Below, piece after piece: positions 25,691 to 34,473 of a stretch of DNA of 64,000 bases. The notes beneath the pieces are model-generated. The model had not been told where the DNA came from, did not search any database, and was given only the letters and a program-made list of their open reading frames with translations. The position numbers and the translations under genes were made by a program. Each line of letters begins with the position of its first letter. Within the stretch, counting starts at the first letter, position 1. Origin of the DNA: JBBROS01 sp963792675 (GTDB lineage: Bacteria > Pseudomonadota > Alphaproteobacteria > Acetobacterales > Acetobacteraceae); NCBI GenBank assembly GCA_963792675.1, contig CAWBWT010000002.1:1488001-1552000 (forward strand), read 5' to 3'.

Positions 25691-27541
25691 ATGCCGCGCT
25701 GGGTGCGGCTGCTGGCCGGGCTGGTGTTCGAGGTGGCCTCCGCCGCGCTCGTCGCCGGCGTGCCCGGCGCCTGGCTGCTGCGGCACATGGACCTGGCACA
25801 GTTTGCGGCCGGACGGGCCAGTGCCGCGACCGGGCGCGATGTCACGATCGGCAGCCTGCGGGTGGGTTGGGGGCGCACGCTGACGCTCGAGCTGTCGGAC
25901 TTGCGCTTGCCGAACGCCGCCGACGGCAGCCAGACGCTGATGGTCGGCCTGCAGCACGCGACCGCACTGCTCGACGCGCGGTCGCTGCTGCACGGCCCGT
26001 TGCTGTTGCGGCAGGTGGCCGTGGACGGATTGTCGGTGTTTCTCGAGCACCCGCCCGGCCGGGCGCCAAACTGGCGGTTCGGTCCGCCGAAGCCGCCCCC
26101 GACCGACCCGACCGGCCGCACCGGCTTTCCGTCGATCCGCGACGTCGTCATCCGCGGCAGCGCGATCACCTACCACACGGGCAGCGGCAAGGACCTCGTC
26201 AGCCGGTTCGACGATGCGAGCATCGAGACGACCGGCGACGACCAGCCGGTCACGTTGGCGGTGGCCGGCAGCTACAACGCGGTGCCGGTGACGATCCATG
26301 CCGACTTGCAGCCGATCACGGCGCTGCGCGACGCACGCACCCCGTATGGGACCAACATCGTCGTCCTGTCGGGCGAGACCCGGCTGGCGTTCGACGGCAC
26401 CATGACCGACCCGCTCAACTTCGACGGGCTCCACGGCGAGCTGCGCCTGGATGCGCCCGACCCGAAGCCGATCCTCGGCATGGCCGGGGTGGACAGCACG
26501 ATCGACGTGTCGCTGCACCTCGACGGCGAATTCGAGCACGCCGGACCGGATTGGCGGCTGGCGGACGGCAAGGGCCAGCTGCAGCAGGACGAGATCACCG
26601 CAGCGATGCTGCGCTTCGTCGAAGGCGCCCGCGGCCAGCCGGACCGTGTCGAGCTGGAGCTCGGCTTCGACACCTTGAACGTGAACGACCTGATCGGCCA
26701 GGGGTCGCGCGGCAAGCGGTCCGGCGCCGACCTGTCGCTCGCGGTCGAACGCGAGCCGGATACGCTCATCAAGGCGCGCCTCACCGCCAAGACCCTCGAA
26801 TACTCGGAGCTGCGGGCGAACGATGTGACGCTGGCCGGGTCGCAGGAGCCCGGGCGGGTCACGATCGATGTGTTTACCCTGCAGACGTTCGGCGCCAACG
26901 TGCGGGCCGAGGGCCAGGTCGAGGCAGCGCCCGACGGCGCTCGGATCGCGGCGGCGGTTTCGACCTCGGGCCTGGACGTGCAGACGTTGCGGCAGAAGCT
27001 GGGCTTCGGATCGATCCCGGTCACCGGCCGGCTCGACGGGCAGCTCACGGTGGACGCCTCCGGGGCGCGGCTGAACGCGGCGATACGCGGCGCCCGGGTC
27101 AACGCGATCATCGGCATGCGCGGGGGTTCGATCGCCAAGGAGGTGATCGAGATGGCGTCCACCGACGTGCGCGCGCTGTTCCGCACCAACAAGGGCTTGA
27201 CGCCAGTGACCTGCATGCTGGCGGGGCTGGATATGCGCGGTGGCGTCGGCACGGTGGCGCCGCTGCGGCTGCGGGCGGCGGAAGGGACGATCGCCGGGTC
27301 GGGGCGGTTCGACCTGTTCCGCCGCACGATGGACGTGACGATCGGCAGCCAGTCGAAAACTACCGGACTGTTCGCCCTGGACATTCCGGTGCGGGTGTCG
27401 GGCACCTTCGCCGCACCGACCATCAGCCCGGCGAAATGGACGGCGCAAGGCCGGGCGTTACTGGCCGCGGCAGACAACCTGTCGCATCTGCCGCCGGCGA
27501 TGCAGGCGTTTGCGCGGCGGAGTGCCTGTTCGAAAGGGTGA
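25691..27541 (+). CDS. AsmA-like membrane-anchored protein
   Basis: The 616-residue product has one N-terminal membrane segment (about 6-28) followed by a long repetitive beta-strand domain. The opening after the anchor, ATGRDVTIGSLRVGWGRTLTLELSDLRLPN, is typical of AsmA proteins, and so is the end, AEGTIAGSGRFDLFRRTMDVTIG, then GTFAAPTISPA. AsmA-like proteins span the periplasm and are linked to lipid transport to the outer membrane. Four bases separate it from the amidase stop, so both are probably on one transcript. Confidence 0.87.
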   Translation: MPRWVRLLAGLVFEVASAALVAGVPGAWLLRHMDLAQFAAGRASAATGRDVTIGSLRVGWGRTLTLELSDLRLPNAADGSQTLMVGLQHATALLDARSLLHGPLLLRQVAVDGLSVFLEHPPGRAPNWRFGPPKPPPTDPTGRTGFPSIRDVVIRGSAITYHTGSGKDLVSRFDDASIETTGDDQPVTLAVAGSYNAVPVTIHADLQPITALRDARTPYGTNIVVLSGETRLAFDGTMTDPLNFDGLHGELRLDAPDPKPILGMAGVDSTIDVSLHLDGEFEHAGPDWRLADGKGQLQQDEITAAMLRFVEGARGQPDRVELELGFDTLNVNDLIGQGSRGKRSGADLSLAVEREPDTLIKARLTAKTLEYSELRANDVTLAGSQEPGRVTIDVFTLQTFGANVRAEGQVEAAPDGARIAAAVSTSGLDVQTLRQKLGFGSIPVTGRLDGQLTVDASGARLNAAIRGARVNAIIGMRGGSIAKEVIEMASTDVRALFRTNKGLTPVTCMLAGLDMRGGVGTVAPLRLRAAEGTIAGSGRFDLFRRTMDVTIGSQSKTTGLFALDIPVRVSGTFAAPTISPAKWTAQGRALLAAADNLSHLPPAMQAFARRSACSKG

Positions 27542-27565
27542 CGGGTTGGGCCGCCGGTTCCAGCT

Positions 27566-29182
27566 TCAAGCCGGTTGCAGGTGTCCCGGCAGCCCGGCCA
27601 GCTGCTCGGCGGTGTCCACGTCGCGCAGCACCGCATCATCGTCCATCGCGACCGTCGCGACATGCTCCGAATGACGCTCGAGCAGCGCCCGGGCGCCGCG
27701 GTCCCCGGTCAGCGCCATCATCTCGGCAAACAGCGAGCGGTCCCACAGCACGGGATTGCCGAGCTCGCCGCGATGGGTGGGGGCCACGATCCGGCGTCCC
27801 TCGTCGGGATCGTAGGCGGCCACCAAGCGCTCGACCGTGCGTGCCGTCACCAGCGGCATGTCGCCGAGGCAGACGATCGCCGCGCGCGCATCGGCCGGCA
27901 CCGCGGCGAGCCCGGCACGCAGGCTCGCGGACAGGCCGCTGTCCCAGTCGGGCGACGACACCAGCGTCACCGGACGGCCGGACAGCGCCGTTTCCACCTC
28001 CGGCGCGCGATGGCCGGTGACGACCAGGATCGGGCGGTTCGGGGTGGACAGCAGATTGTCCACCACGCGCGCCACCATCGCGCGGCCGTCGCGGCCCGGC
28101 ACCAGCAGTTTGTGCTGCGGCGCCATGCGGCTGCTGCGCCCGGCCGCCAGCACCACGACGGCGATGCGCGGCCGCGGCGGGGTGGCCTTGGCGCGCGGCA
28201 GCGGCCGGGCGCCGACATCCTTCAGCAAGCCGCCCACGCCCATCCCGGCGACAGCGCGGCCGTCCACCGGGATGCCGGCGAACAAGCGGGACAGCACCCA
28301 GTCGATGCCGTTCAGCTTGGGGCTGCGGGCGCAGCCGGGCAGCACCAGCGCCGGGCGCTCGCCGATGCTGCCAAGGCAGATCAGGTTCCCGGGATCGACC
28401 GGCATGCCGAAATGGTGGATCGCGCCGCCGGCCGCGACGATGCCGGCCGGGCCCACGTCGCGCCGGTCCACGACGGCACTGGCGCCCGCCACCAGAAGGA
28501 TGTCGGCGCCGCGTTCGAGCAAGCTGCGCAAGGCGGCAGCGATCGGCGCCGTCTCGTGCGCGCAGGTCAGGGCCGGCAGCAGCGTGCCGCCCAGGCCCTC
28601 GACACGGGCGCGGGTCGCTTCCTCCGTGCCGGCCAGCACGGACGGCTTCAGGCCGGGCAGCTGGGTCATGACAAGGCCGACCGTCTTGCGCTGATAGGCG
28701 TGCAGCCGCAGGGCGCCGGGCCCGGCCGCGGCCAGCGCGCGATCGAGCACCGCGCCGGCGACGGCGAAGGGGATGATTTTGATCGTGGCGACCATCTCGC
28801 CGGCGGCCACGCTGGCCCAATCGGGCAGGGTGGCAAGTGTCAGCGCCTCGTCCACACCGTTGAGCGCGTCCACCGCCGCGGCGTCGATGCGCAGCAGCCC
28901 GGCTTGGTGGGCGACCAGGTTCACCCGCCCCGTCCCGGCGCGCGACCGATCGAGACCCGGCGACAGCAGCGCGTCGGCAAGCCGGGTGGCCGCTGCGTCC
29001 TCGGCGACATCGCCCGGCTCGAGCGTGGCGGCAATCACCGGGTCATGGCCGGCGGCGCGCAGGGCGTCCACTCCGGCGGCGTCGAGCACCGAGCCCTTCT
29101 TCAGCACCCGCCCGGGCAGGCGCTGGGTATGGGCCAGCACGCACCCCTCGGCCCGGTCCAGCGGGACGTCGCCGAAGATCAC
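27566..29182 (-). CDS. Molybdopterin-binding / MobA-like nucleotidyltransferase fusion (MocA-type)
   Basis: The 538-residue product fuses two domains. Residues 1-340 resemble the MoeA/MogA molybdopterin-binding fold. Residues 345-538 form a MobA-like nucleotidyltransferase with VVLAAGRSSRMAPQHKLL, ICLGDMPLV and GNPVLW. Such enzymes add CMP to molybdopterin to make the cytosine-dinucleotide cofactor used by xanthine- and CO-dehydrogenase-type enzymes. Its start overlaps the XdhC C-domain gene by four bases, and it closes the cox accessory operon. No molybdoenzyme catalytic subunit is in the window. Confidence 0.88.
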   Translation of the reverse strand: MIFGDVPLDRAEGCVLAHTQRLPGRVLKKGSVLDAAGVDALRAAGHDPVIAATLEPGDVAEDAAATRLADALLSPGLDRSRAGTGRVNLVAHQAGLLRIDAAAVDALNGVDEALTLATLPDWASVAAGEMVATIKIIPFAVAGAVLDRALAAAGPGALRLHAYQRKTVGLVMTQLPGLKPSVLAGTEEATRARVEGLGGTLLPALTCAHETAPIAAALRSLLERGADILLVAGASAVVDRRDVGPAGIVAAGGAIHHFGMPVDPGNLICLGSIGERPALVLPGCARSPKLNGIDWVLSRLFAGIPVDGRAVAGMGVGGLLKDVGARPLPRAKATPPRPRIAVVVLAAGRSSRMAPQHKLLVPGRDGRAMVARVVDNLLSTPNRPILVVTGHRAPEVETALSGRPVTLVSSPDWDSGLSASLRAGLAAVPADARAAIVCLGDMPLVTARTVERLVAAYDPDEGRRIVAPTHRGELGNPVLWDRSLFAEMMALTGDRGARALLERHSEHVATVAMDDDAVLRDVDTAEQLAGLPGHLQPA

Positions 29183-29859
29183 CTGGCGGCTCCGCGGCGC
29201 ACGGCGACGATCTGGGCAAGGATGCTGAGCGCGATCTCGCCCGCGGTGACGGCGCCGATGTCGAGCCCGACGGGGCCCTGGATGCGTTTGGTGGCGGCCT
29301 CATCATGGCCGAGGGCGCGTAGCCGCTCGAGCCGCGCGGCGTGGGTCTTCCGGGAGCCGAGCGCGCCCACGTAGAAGGCCTGCGACTTCAGCGCGCGGTC
29401 GAGCGCGGGGTCGTCGAGCTTGGGGTCGTGGGTGAGGGTGACGATGGCGGTGCGGCTGTCCGGGCGCCAAGCGTCGAGCGCCTCGTCCGGCCAGTCGGTG
29501 CTGATGGTGACGCCGGGAAACCGCTCGTCACTTGCAAAGGAACGGCGAGGGTCGGTGACCATGACGGCATAGCCCAGCCCGGCCGCCATTGGCACCAGCG
29601 CCTGTGCGATGTGCACGGCGCCGACCACCACCAGCCGCAGCGGCGGGTTGTAGGCGTGCAGGAACCAGGTTTTGCCGCCGGCCTCGACGGTGGTGTTGCG
29701 GTCGTCGTGCAGCGCCTTGCGCGCCGGCTCGGCCAGGCCTTCCGGCGCGTCGTCGTCGGGAAGGAGCAGCTGCGGGCCGCCGGAAAGGTCGGTCGCGAGC
29801 ACGACGGGGCGGTTCTCAGCCCGAGCAGCCTGCAACCGGGCAAGCAGGGCTGGCGTCAT
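29179..29859 (-). CDS. XdhC family protein, C-domain type (CoxF-like)
   Basis: The 226-residue product is the Rossmann-fold XdhC domain, with VVVGAVHIAQALVPMAAGLGYAVMV in the middle and IQGPVGLDIGAVTAGEIALSILAQI at the end. XdhC proteins bind and sulfurate molybdenum cofactor for xanthine- or CO-dehydrogenase-type enzymes. It is separated from the XdhC N-domain gene by 190 bases holding two inverted palindromic repeats. It overlaps the next gene by four bases. Confidence 0.88.
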   Translation of the reverse strand: MTPALLARLQAARAENRPVVLATDLSGGPQLLLPDDDAPEGLAEPARKALHDDRNTTVEAGGKTWFLHAYNPPLRLVVVGAVHIAQALVPMAAGLGYAVMVTDPRRSFASDERFPGVTISTDWPDEALDAWRPDSRTAIVTLTHDPKLDDPALDRALKSQAFYVGALGSRKTHAARLERLRALGHDEAATKRIQGPVGLDIGAVTAGEIALSILAQIVAVRRGAAR

Positions 29860-29881
29860 CGCCGCGCCCCGCTTCGACCGT

Positions 29882-29914
29882 CATGGTCGGACCTGATCCG
29901 ACCATCCACGCGGT
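29882..29914 (+). repeat. Palindromic intergenic repeat, copy A
   Basis: The 33-base unit contains an 8-bp stem, ATGGTCGG with CCGACCAT, around a 7-base loop, followed by CCACGCGGT. Copy B at 29986-30018 is the same unit in reverse orientation, differing mainly in the loop. Together they flank about 70 bases between the two xdhC genes. Confidence 0.75.
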
Positions 29915-29985
29915 GACGATGCCGCGATAGGTGCCGACGGGAACGGGCGCTACAGCCTCGATAGGGTAACGTTCTGCTAGGCCGG

Positions 29986-30018
29986 ACCGCGTGGATGGTC
30001 GGGTCGAGCCCGACCATG
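29986..30018 (-). repeat. Palindromic intergenic repeat, copy B (inverted)
   Basis: This is the inverse of copy A: ACCGCGTGG, then ATGGTCGGG, loop TCGAG, then CCCGACCAT. The pair A and B could form one large cruciform as well as two small hairpins. A related element with the same TCGAG loop lies at 31586-31608. Confidence 0.75.
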
Positions 30019-30049
30019 ACGACTTTCGAGGAATGTGCGCCGAGAGCTC

Positions 30050-30367
30050 TCACGCCAGCGGTTCCACGAACACCTTCAGCTTGCCGCCGCAGGCGAGGCC
30101 GACTTCCCAAGCGCGTTCGTTGGTGACGCCGAAATCGAGCAGCTGCGTTGCCCCGGTCTCCATCGACTTGCGCGCCGCCTCGGCCACCGCGCCCTCGATG
30201 CAGCCGCCGCTGACGCTGCCGGCCATGCGGCCGCTGGCGGTCACCGCCATCTGGCTGCCAGCCGGGCGCGGCGAGCTGCCCCAGGTCTCGGTCACGGTCG
30301 CAATCGCCACCGTCTCGCCCTGCGCCACCCAGCCGGCGGCAGTCCCCAGCACATCCTCGTCGATCAT
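30050..30367 (-). CDS. XdhC/CoxI family protein, N-domain type
   Basis: The 105-residue product matches the XdhC N-terminal domain alone: VAIATVTETWGSSPRPAGSQM, then GRMAGSVSGGCIEGAVAEAA with the conserved cysteine (about residue 56), and ends GLACGGKLKVFVEPLA. In CO-dehydrogenase accessory operons this domain is normally a separate small protein (CoxI), so it is complete, not a fragment. It helps mature the molybdenum cofactor. Ten bases separate it from the coxE stop. Confidence 0.88.
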   Translation of the reverse strand: MIDEDVLGTAAGWVAQGETVAIATVTETWGSSPRPAGSQMAVTASGRMAGSVSGGCIEGAVAEAARKSMETGATQLLDFGVTNERAWEVGLACGGKLKVFVEPLA

Positions 30368-30377
30368 AACAGGCTCC

Positions 30378-31544
30378 TCAGGTTGGGCGGCCCGGCGCGG
30401 GTCGCGACAGCAGGCTCACCAGGGTGCGCATGCTGTCGAGGTTGTGGATGGTGCGGAACTCGTCCACGTGCGGCAGCATCGCCCTTATGCCCTGTGACTT
30501 GGGTTGGAACCCGTCCCAACGCAACAGCGGGTTGAGCCACACGAGCCGCCGGCTGGAGCGGTGCAGCCGGTCCATCGCCTCGGACAGACCCTCGGCACCG
30601 TCGCGGTCGAGCCCGTCCGTCATCAGCAGCACCACCGCGCCCTGGCCGAGCACGCGCTTGGCCCAGCGGCGGTTGAACAGCGCGATGCTTTCGCCGATGC
30701 GGGTGCCGCCGGACCAGTCCGGCACTGCGGCGGCCACCATCTCGAACGCCACCTCGGCATCGCGATGCCGGAGCTGCCGGGTGATGTTGGATAGGCGGGT
30801 GCCGAACAGGAACACGTGCACCCGGTCGCGCGAGTTGGCCACCGCATGCAGGAAGTGCATCAGCACCTGGGCGTAGCGCGCCATCGAGCCGGAGATGTCG
30901 CATAGCACCACCAGCGGCGGCGGCCGCACGATCCGGCGTCGGCGGCTGAGGTCCAGGATCTCCCCGCCGCGACGCAGGCTGGTGCGCAGCGTGGCGGCAA
31001 GGTCGACGCGCGGGCCGGCCGGGTCGGGACGGAAGCGGCGGGTTTGGCGGCGGTCGAGCGGCAGGGACAGGCGGCGGATCTCGGCCTTGGCCTGGCCGAT
31101 CTGCGCGGCGCTCATCTGCTCGAAATCCATCGATTGAAGCTGCTCGCGCTCGCTGACGGACATGATGGCGTCGAGCTCGGGCGGGCGTTCCTCGGCCGGC
31201 TGCTGCTGCCGGGGCTGCGCCATCGCCTCGGCGATGCGGCGGCTACCGGGGGTCGGCTTCTTCTTCTCGTCCGGCTTCTTGCCTTCCAGCATCGCCATCA
31301 GTGCGGCCTGCTGCGAGGCGGTCGGGTCGCGCCAGAACAGCTCGAAGGCGCTGTCGAACAACTCGGAGTGCTCGTGCCGCTGCACCATGACCGCGTGCAG
31401 CGCGGCGCGCACTTGGCGCCGGTCCTCGAGCCCGATCAGCTCGAGCGCCTGGCCGGCCGCGATGACGCTGTCGGGGCCGACCGGCAGCCCGGCACGGCGC
31501 AGCAGGCCGGCGAAATGGGTGAGGTTGGCGGCGAGGGTCCCCAT
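30378..31544 (-). CDS. coxE: VWA-domain protein, CoxE family
   Basis: The 388-residue product has a helical first half and a C-terminal von Willebrand A domain with MIDAS motif CDISGSM (about residue 214-220). CoxE acts with the MoxR-type ATPase CoxD as a chaperone pair that matures the active site of CO dehydrogenase and related molybdenum hydroxylases. It is directly downstream of coxD, separated by 90 bases with a palindromic element. The linker includes a basic PDEKKKPTPGSRR stretch. Confidence 0.88.
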   Translation of the reverse strand: MGTLAANLTHFAGLLRRAGLPVGPDSVIAAGQALELIGLEDRRQVRAALHAVMVQRHEHSELFDSAFELFWRDPTASQQAALMAMLEGKKPDEKKKPTPGSRRIAEAMAQPRQQQPAEERPPELDAIMSVSEREQLQSMDFEQMSAAQIGQAKAEIRRLSLPLDRRQTRRFRPDPAGPRVDLAATLRTSLRRGGEILDLSRRRRIVRPPPLVVLCDISGSMARYAQVLMHFLHAVANSRDRVHVFLFGTRLSNITRQLRHRDAEVAFEMVAAAVPDWSGGTRIGESIALFNRRWAKRVLGQGAVVLLMTDGLDRDGAEGLSEAMDRLHRSSRRLVWLNPLLRWDGFQPKSQGIRAMLPHVDEFRTIHNLDSMRTLVSLLSRPAPGRPT

Positions 31545-31585
31545 GGTCAGGCGTGCCTCCGCGCGCGGCGGCTCATCGGGGAGAG

Positions 31586-31608
31586 ATCCACGGGTCGAGC
31601 CCGTGGAT
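31586..31608 (+). repeat. Palindromic intergenic repeat, related copy C
   Basis: ATCCACGGG, loop TCGAG and CCCGTGGAT form a perfect 9-bp stem. It shares the core GGGTCGAGCCC with copy B but has different outer arms. It sits between coxD and coxE, so the same kind of element occupies two gaps of one operon. Confidence 0.75.
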
Positions 31609-31634
31609 GACGTGCTTCAGTGAACGACGCCGTC

Positions 31635-32552
31635 TCAAGCGGCCTCCTGGGACTCCGCGATCAGCCGGGCCGCCTCCGCGCCGCGCACCTTGGCGATGTC
31701 GTCCTGGTACTTCAGCAGCACGCCCAGCGTCTCGTCCACCGCGCGCGAGCCGAGCTCGTGCTGGTCGAGGTATTGCAGCGCGCCGGCCCAGTCGATCGTC
31801 TCGGCGACGCCGGGCAGCTTGAACAGGTCGAGCGTGCGCAGCCGCTGCACGAAGGCCACCACCTGCGCCGACAAGCGCGCCGGCACATCGGGCGCCTTGG
31901 CGGCCAGGATCGCGCGCTCGCGGTCCGGCGCCGGATAGTCCACCCACTGATACAGGCACCGGCGGCGGATCGCGTCGTGCACCTCGCGGGTGCGATTGCT
32001 GGTCAGCACCACCACCGGGGGCGTGGTCGCGCGGACGGTGCCGAACTCCGGCACGGTGATCTGGTAGTCGGCCAGCAGCTCGAGCAGGAAGGCCTCGAAC
32101 GGCTCATCGGCGCGGTCGAGCTCGTCGATCAGCAGCACGGCGGGCGGCTGCGCCGGGTCGATCGCGCTCAGCAGCGGGCGCTCCTGCAGGAACTCGCGGC
32201 CGAAGATGCTGCGGCCGAGCCGGGCCTGGTCGGTCTCGCCGCCGGCCTCGGCCAGGCGGATCGCCATCAGCTGCTTGGCGTGATCCCATTCATAGGCCGC
32301 CGCCGCCAAGTCCATGCCGTCATAGCACTGCAGCCGCACCAGCCGTCGGCCGAGCCCGGCCGCGAGCACCTTGGCGATCTCGGTCTTGCCGGTGCCGGGC
32401 TCGCCCTCGAGGAACAACGGCCGTCGCATCGCCAGCGCCAAGTGCACGGTCGTGGCAAGCAACTCGTCGGCGATGTAGCCGCCGCGCGCAAGCAGGGCGG
32501 CGGTGTCGGCGACGGTGGCTGGCGTGTCGGTCTCAGCCCTAAAGTCAGCCAA
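31635..32552 (-). CDS. coxD: MoxR-family AAA+ ATPase, CoxD type
   Basis: The 305-residue ATPase has Walker A GEPGTGKT (about 55-62), Walker B VLLIDELDRAD and the sensor-1 pattern VLTSNRTREV. MoxR ATPases pair with VWA proteins to insert or activate metal cofactors; CoxD serves the Mo-Cu centre of CO dehydrogenase. It begins at TTG, the only start near the family's usual N-terminus, and overlaps the coxG stop by eight bases. The next gene is the VWA partner coxE. Confidence 0.9.
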   Translation of the reverse strand: MADFRAETDTPATVADTAALLARGGYIADELLATTVHLALAMRRPLFLEGEPGTGKTEIAKVLAAGLGRRLVRLQCYDGMDLAAAAYEWDHAKQLMAIRLAEAGGETDQARLGRSIFGREFLQERPLLSAIDPAQPPAVLLIDELDRADEPFEAFLLELLADYQITVPEFGTVRATTPPVVVLTSNRTREVHDAIRRRCLYQWVDYPAPDRERAILAAKAPDVPARLSAQVVAFVQRLRTLDLFKLPGVAETIDWAGALQYLDQHELGSRAVDETLGVLLKYQDDIAKVRGAEAARLIAESQEAA

Positions 32553-33228
32553 AGACGTAGGCTTTGAAGATCATGATGAAGATCGGGATGTAGAGCACGA
32601 TGCCGATAATGGCGACGATCGGCAGGCCGAACAGCTCGGACGGGATCAGCGCGGTGATCGGGATGCCGACATTGGCCGGCGGCGGCGGCATGATGCCCGG
32701 CCGGATCGGCAGCGGCGGCCCCTCGGCGGCCGGGTCGGGCGATGCGAGGTGCGGCGCCTGCGCGGCCTCGGCGGCGGCGACCGGCTCGGGCTCGGCGACC
32801 GCGGCGCTGAAGCGGTCGAAGAACATGTCCGCCATTTGCTTGCTGGTGGCGTCGATCAGCCGGGCGCCGAGCTGGGCGATCTTGCCGCCGACCTGCGCCT
32901 TCACGTCGTAGGAGAGCAAGGTGCCGGTGCCCTCGTCGGCCAGGCGGACGTTGGCGCCGCCCTTGGCAAAGCCGGCAACGCCGCCCTGGCCCTCGCCCTG
33001 GATGCGGTAGGAGTTGGGCGGGTCGAGGTCGACGAGCTGGACCTTGCCGGTGAAGCGGGCGGCGATGGGACCGATCTTGACCGCGGCGGTGGCCTTGAGG
33101 TCGTTGTCACCGGTCTTCTCGAGGCTCTCGCATCCGGGGATGCAGGCCTTAAGCACCGCAGTGTCGTTCAACGCGTCCCAAACCTTCTGACGGGGTGCCG
33201 GAATCCGGCGCTCGCCTGTCATGTCCAT
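32545..33228 (-). CDS. coxG: CoxG-type SRPBCC protein with C-terminal membrane anchor
   Basis: The 227-residue product has an SRPBCC domain (1-150): RRIPAPRQKVWDALNDTAVLKACIPGCESLE at its start is characteristic of carbon monoxide dehydrogenase subunit G. After a proline-rich linker, the last 35 residues form a hydrophobic anchor. CoxG is thought to tether CO dehydrogenase to the membrane. It is first in the leftward coxG-coxD-coxE-xdhC-xdhC-mocA-like unit. ATG 33228 follows a GGAG about ten bases upstream. Confidence 0.87.
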   Translation of the reverse strand: MDMTGERRIPAPRQKVWDALNDTAVLKACIPGCESLEKTGDNDLKATAAVKIGPIAARFTGKVQLVDLDPPNSYRIQGEGQGGVAGFAKGGANVRLADEGTGTLLSYDVKAQVGGKIAQLGARLIDATSKQMADMFFDRFSAAVAEPEPVAAAEAAQAPHLASPDPAAEGPPLPIRPGIMPPPPANVGIPITALIPSELFGLPIVAIIGIVLYIPIFIMIFKAYVFG

Positions 33229-33300
33229 CGTACCACTCCGTCCTCTCGCACCACCTGCCGCCGCCGGGCCGGTTGGGGGCGGGAACTTACTGGCCGGGTC

Positions 33301-33396
33301 CCCATGCTGCAACCGCGGCCCCTGCCCATGCTGCAACCGCTGCCCCTGCCCATGCTGCAACCGCTGCCCCTGCCCATGCTGCGACCGCAGCCCCTG
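33301..33396 (+). repeat. Four tandem 24-bp repeats
   Basis: The unit is CCCATGCTGCAACCGCTGCCCCTG, four exact-length copies head to tail; copies 2 and 3 are identical and copies 1 and 4 carry one and two substitutions. They lie in the 255-base gap between divergent coxG and the PrpB-like gene. They have no spacers, so they are not CRISPR repeats. The 24-base period keeps a reading frame open, but no start or gene-like product is supported. Confidence 0.9.
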
Positions 33397-33483
33397 ACAG
33401 GGCGCACGCGGGCTGTTAAAGCAGGCGCGGGCGGCGGGTTGCAGTGCCGCAACGCCGCCCACCTGATCCTGGGAGCCCGCGTC

Positions 33484-34407
33484 ATGACCTATCTCGTCGC
33501 CACCGACCTGCCCGACGCGCCGGCCGGCGAGCGTTTCCGCGCCCTGCTCGCCCGTGGCGGCATCGTGCGGATCCCCGGTGCACATAACGGCATGGCGGCC
33601 TTGCAGGCGAAGAAGGCCGGGTTCGACGCCTTGTACCTATCGGGCGCCGCGATGACGGCGAGCATGGGGCTGCCGGACCTCGGCGTCATCACGGTGGACG
33701 AGGTCTGCTTCTTCGTGCGCCAGGTGGCGCGCTCGAGCGGCTTGCCGGTGCTGGTGGATGGCGACACCGGTTATGGCGAGGCGCTCAACGTGATGAACAT
33801 GGTGCGCGCCTTCGAGGACGCCGGCGCCGGGGCGGTGCACATCGAGGACCAGCTGCTGCCGAAGAAGTGCGGCCACCTCAACGACAAGAAGCTCGCCGAC
33901 CCCCGCGACATGGCGGCCAAGGTGGCGGCGGCCTGCAAGGCACGCCGGCATCTCTATATCATCGCCCGCACCGATGCGGCGGCCAGCGAGGGAATGGACG
34001 GCGCCGTCGCCCGGGCCGAACTCTATATGCAGGCGGGTGCCGATGCGATTTTCCCCGAGGCGCTGCACGACGCCGACATGTTCCGCGAGTTCGCCCGGCG
34101 CATGCCGGGAGTGCCGCTGCTGGCCAACATGACCGAGTTCGGCCGCACCCCGTTTTTCAACGCCACCGAGTTCGAGGCGATGGGCTACCGCATGGTGATC
34201 TGGCCGGTGAGCTCGATGCGGGTGGCGAGCAAGGCGCAGGAAACGCTGTATGCGGCGATCGCCCGCGACGGCGGCACCCATACGATGGTCGACGCCATGC
34301 AGACCCGGGCCGAGCTGTACGCGACCATCGACTACGCCGGCTATGAAGCGCTCGACGCCAGCATCGTCAGCACGGTGGTGCCGAAGGGGATGCCGCAGCG
34401 GTCCTAA
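33484..34407 (+). CDS. Isocitrate lyase/PEP mutase family, methylisocitrate lyase-like
   Basis: The 307-residue product has VDGDTGYGEALNV (metal site) and the catalytic loop LLPKKCGHLNDKKL with Cys129, typical of PrpB. Methylisocitrate lyase splits 2-methylisocitrate into succinate and pyruvate in propionate use. No prpC or prpD is nearby, so a related oxaloacetate- or carboxyvinyl-carboxyphosphonate-like lyase is possible. The tandem repeat array lies in its upstream region. Confidence 0.85.
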   Translation: MTYLVATDLPDAPAGERFRALLARGGIVRIPGAHNGMAALQAKKAGFDALYLSGAAMTASMGLPDLGVITVDEVCFFVRQVARSSGLPVLVDGDTGYGEALNVMNMVRAFEDAGAGAVHIEDQLLPKKCGHLNDKKLADPRDMAAKVAAACKARRHLYIIARTDAAASEGMDGAVARAELYMQAGADAIFPEALHDADMFREFARRMPGVPLLANMTEFGRTPFFNATEFEAMGYRMVIWPVSSMRVASKAQETLYAAIARDGGTHTMVDAMQTRAELYATIDYAGYEALDASIVSTVVPKGMPQRS

Positions 34408-34423
34408 GCCGGCCATTGAAGCT

Positions 34424-34439
34424 CGACCATTGAAGGTCG
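34424..34439 (+). terminator. Possible terminator hairpin after the PrpB-like gene
   Basis: CGACC and GGTCG pair around ATTGAA, 17 bases after the stop. The stem is short and no T-tract follows, so this is weak. Confidence 0.25.
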
Positions 34440-34473
34440 GGCGGCCTGCCTCACATTTGCCGGCGTGCCCGAC

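Noticed and set aside
29860..30367. XdhC gene split by an inserted repeat
   Set aside because: Separate N-domain (about 105 residues) and C-domain (about 226 residues) XdhC proteins are the usual form in cox accessory operons, and both ends look complete.
33301..33396. Possible CRISPR array
   Set aside because: The 24-base units are contiguous with no unique spacers.
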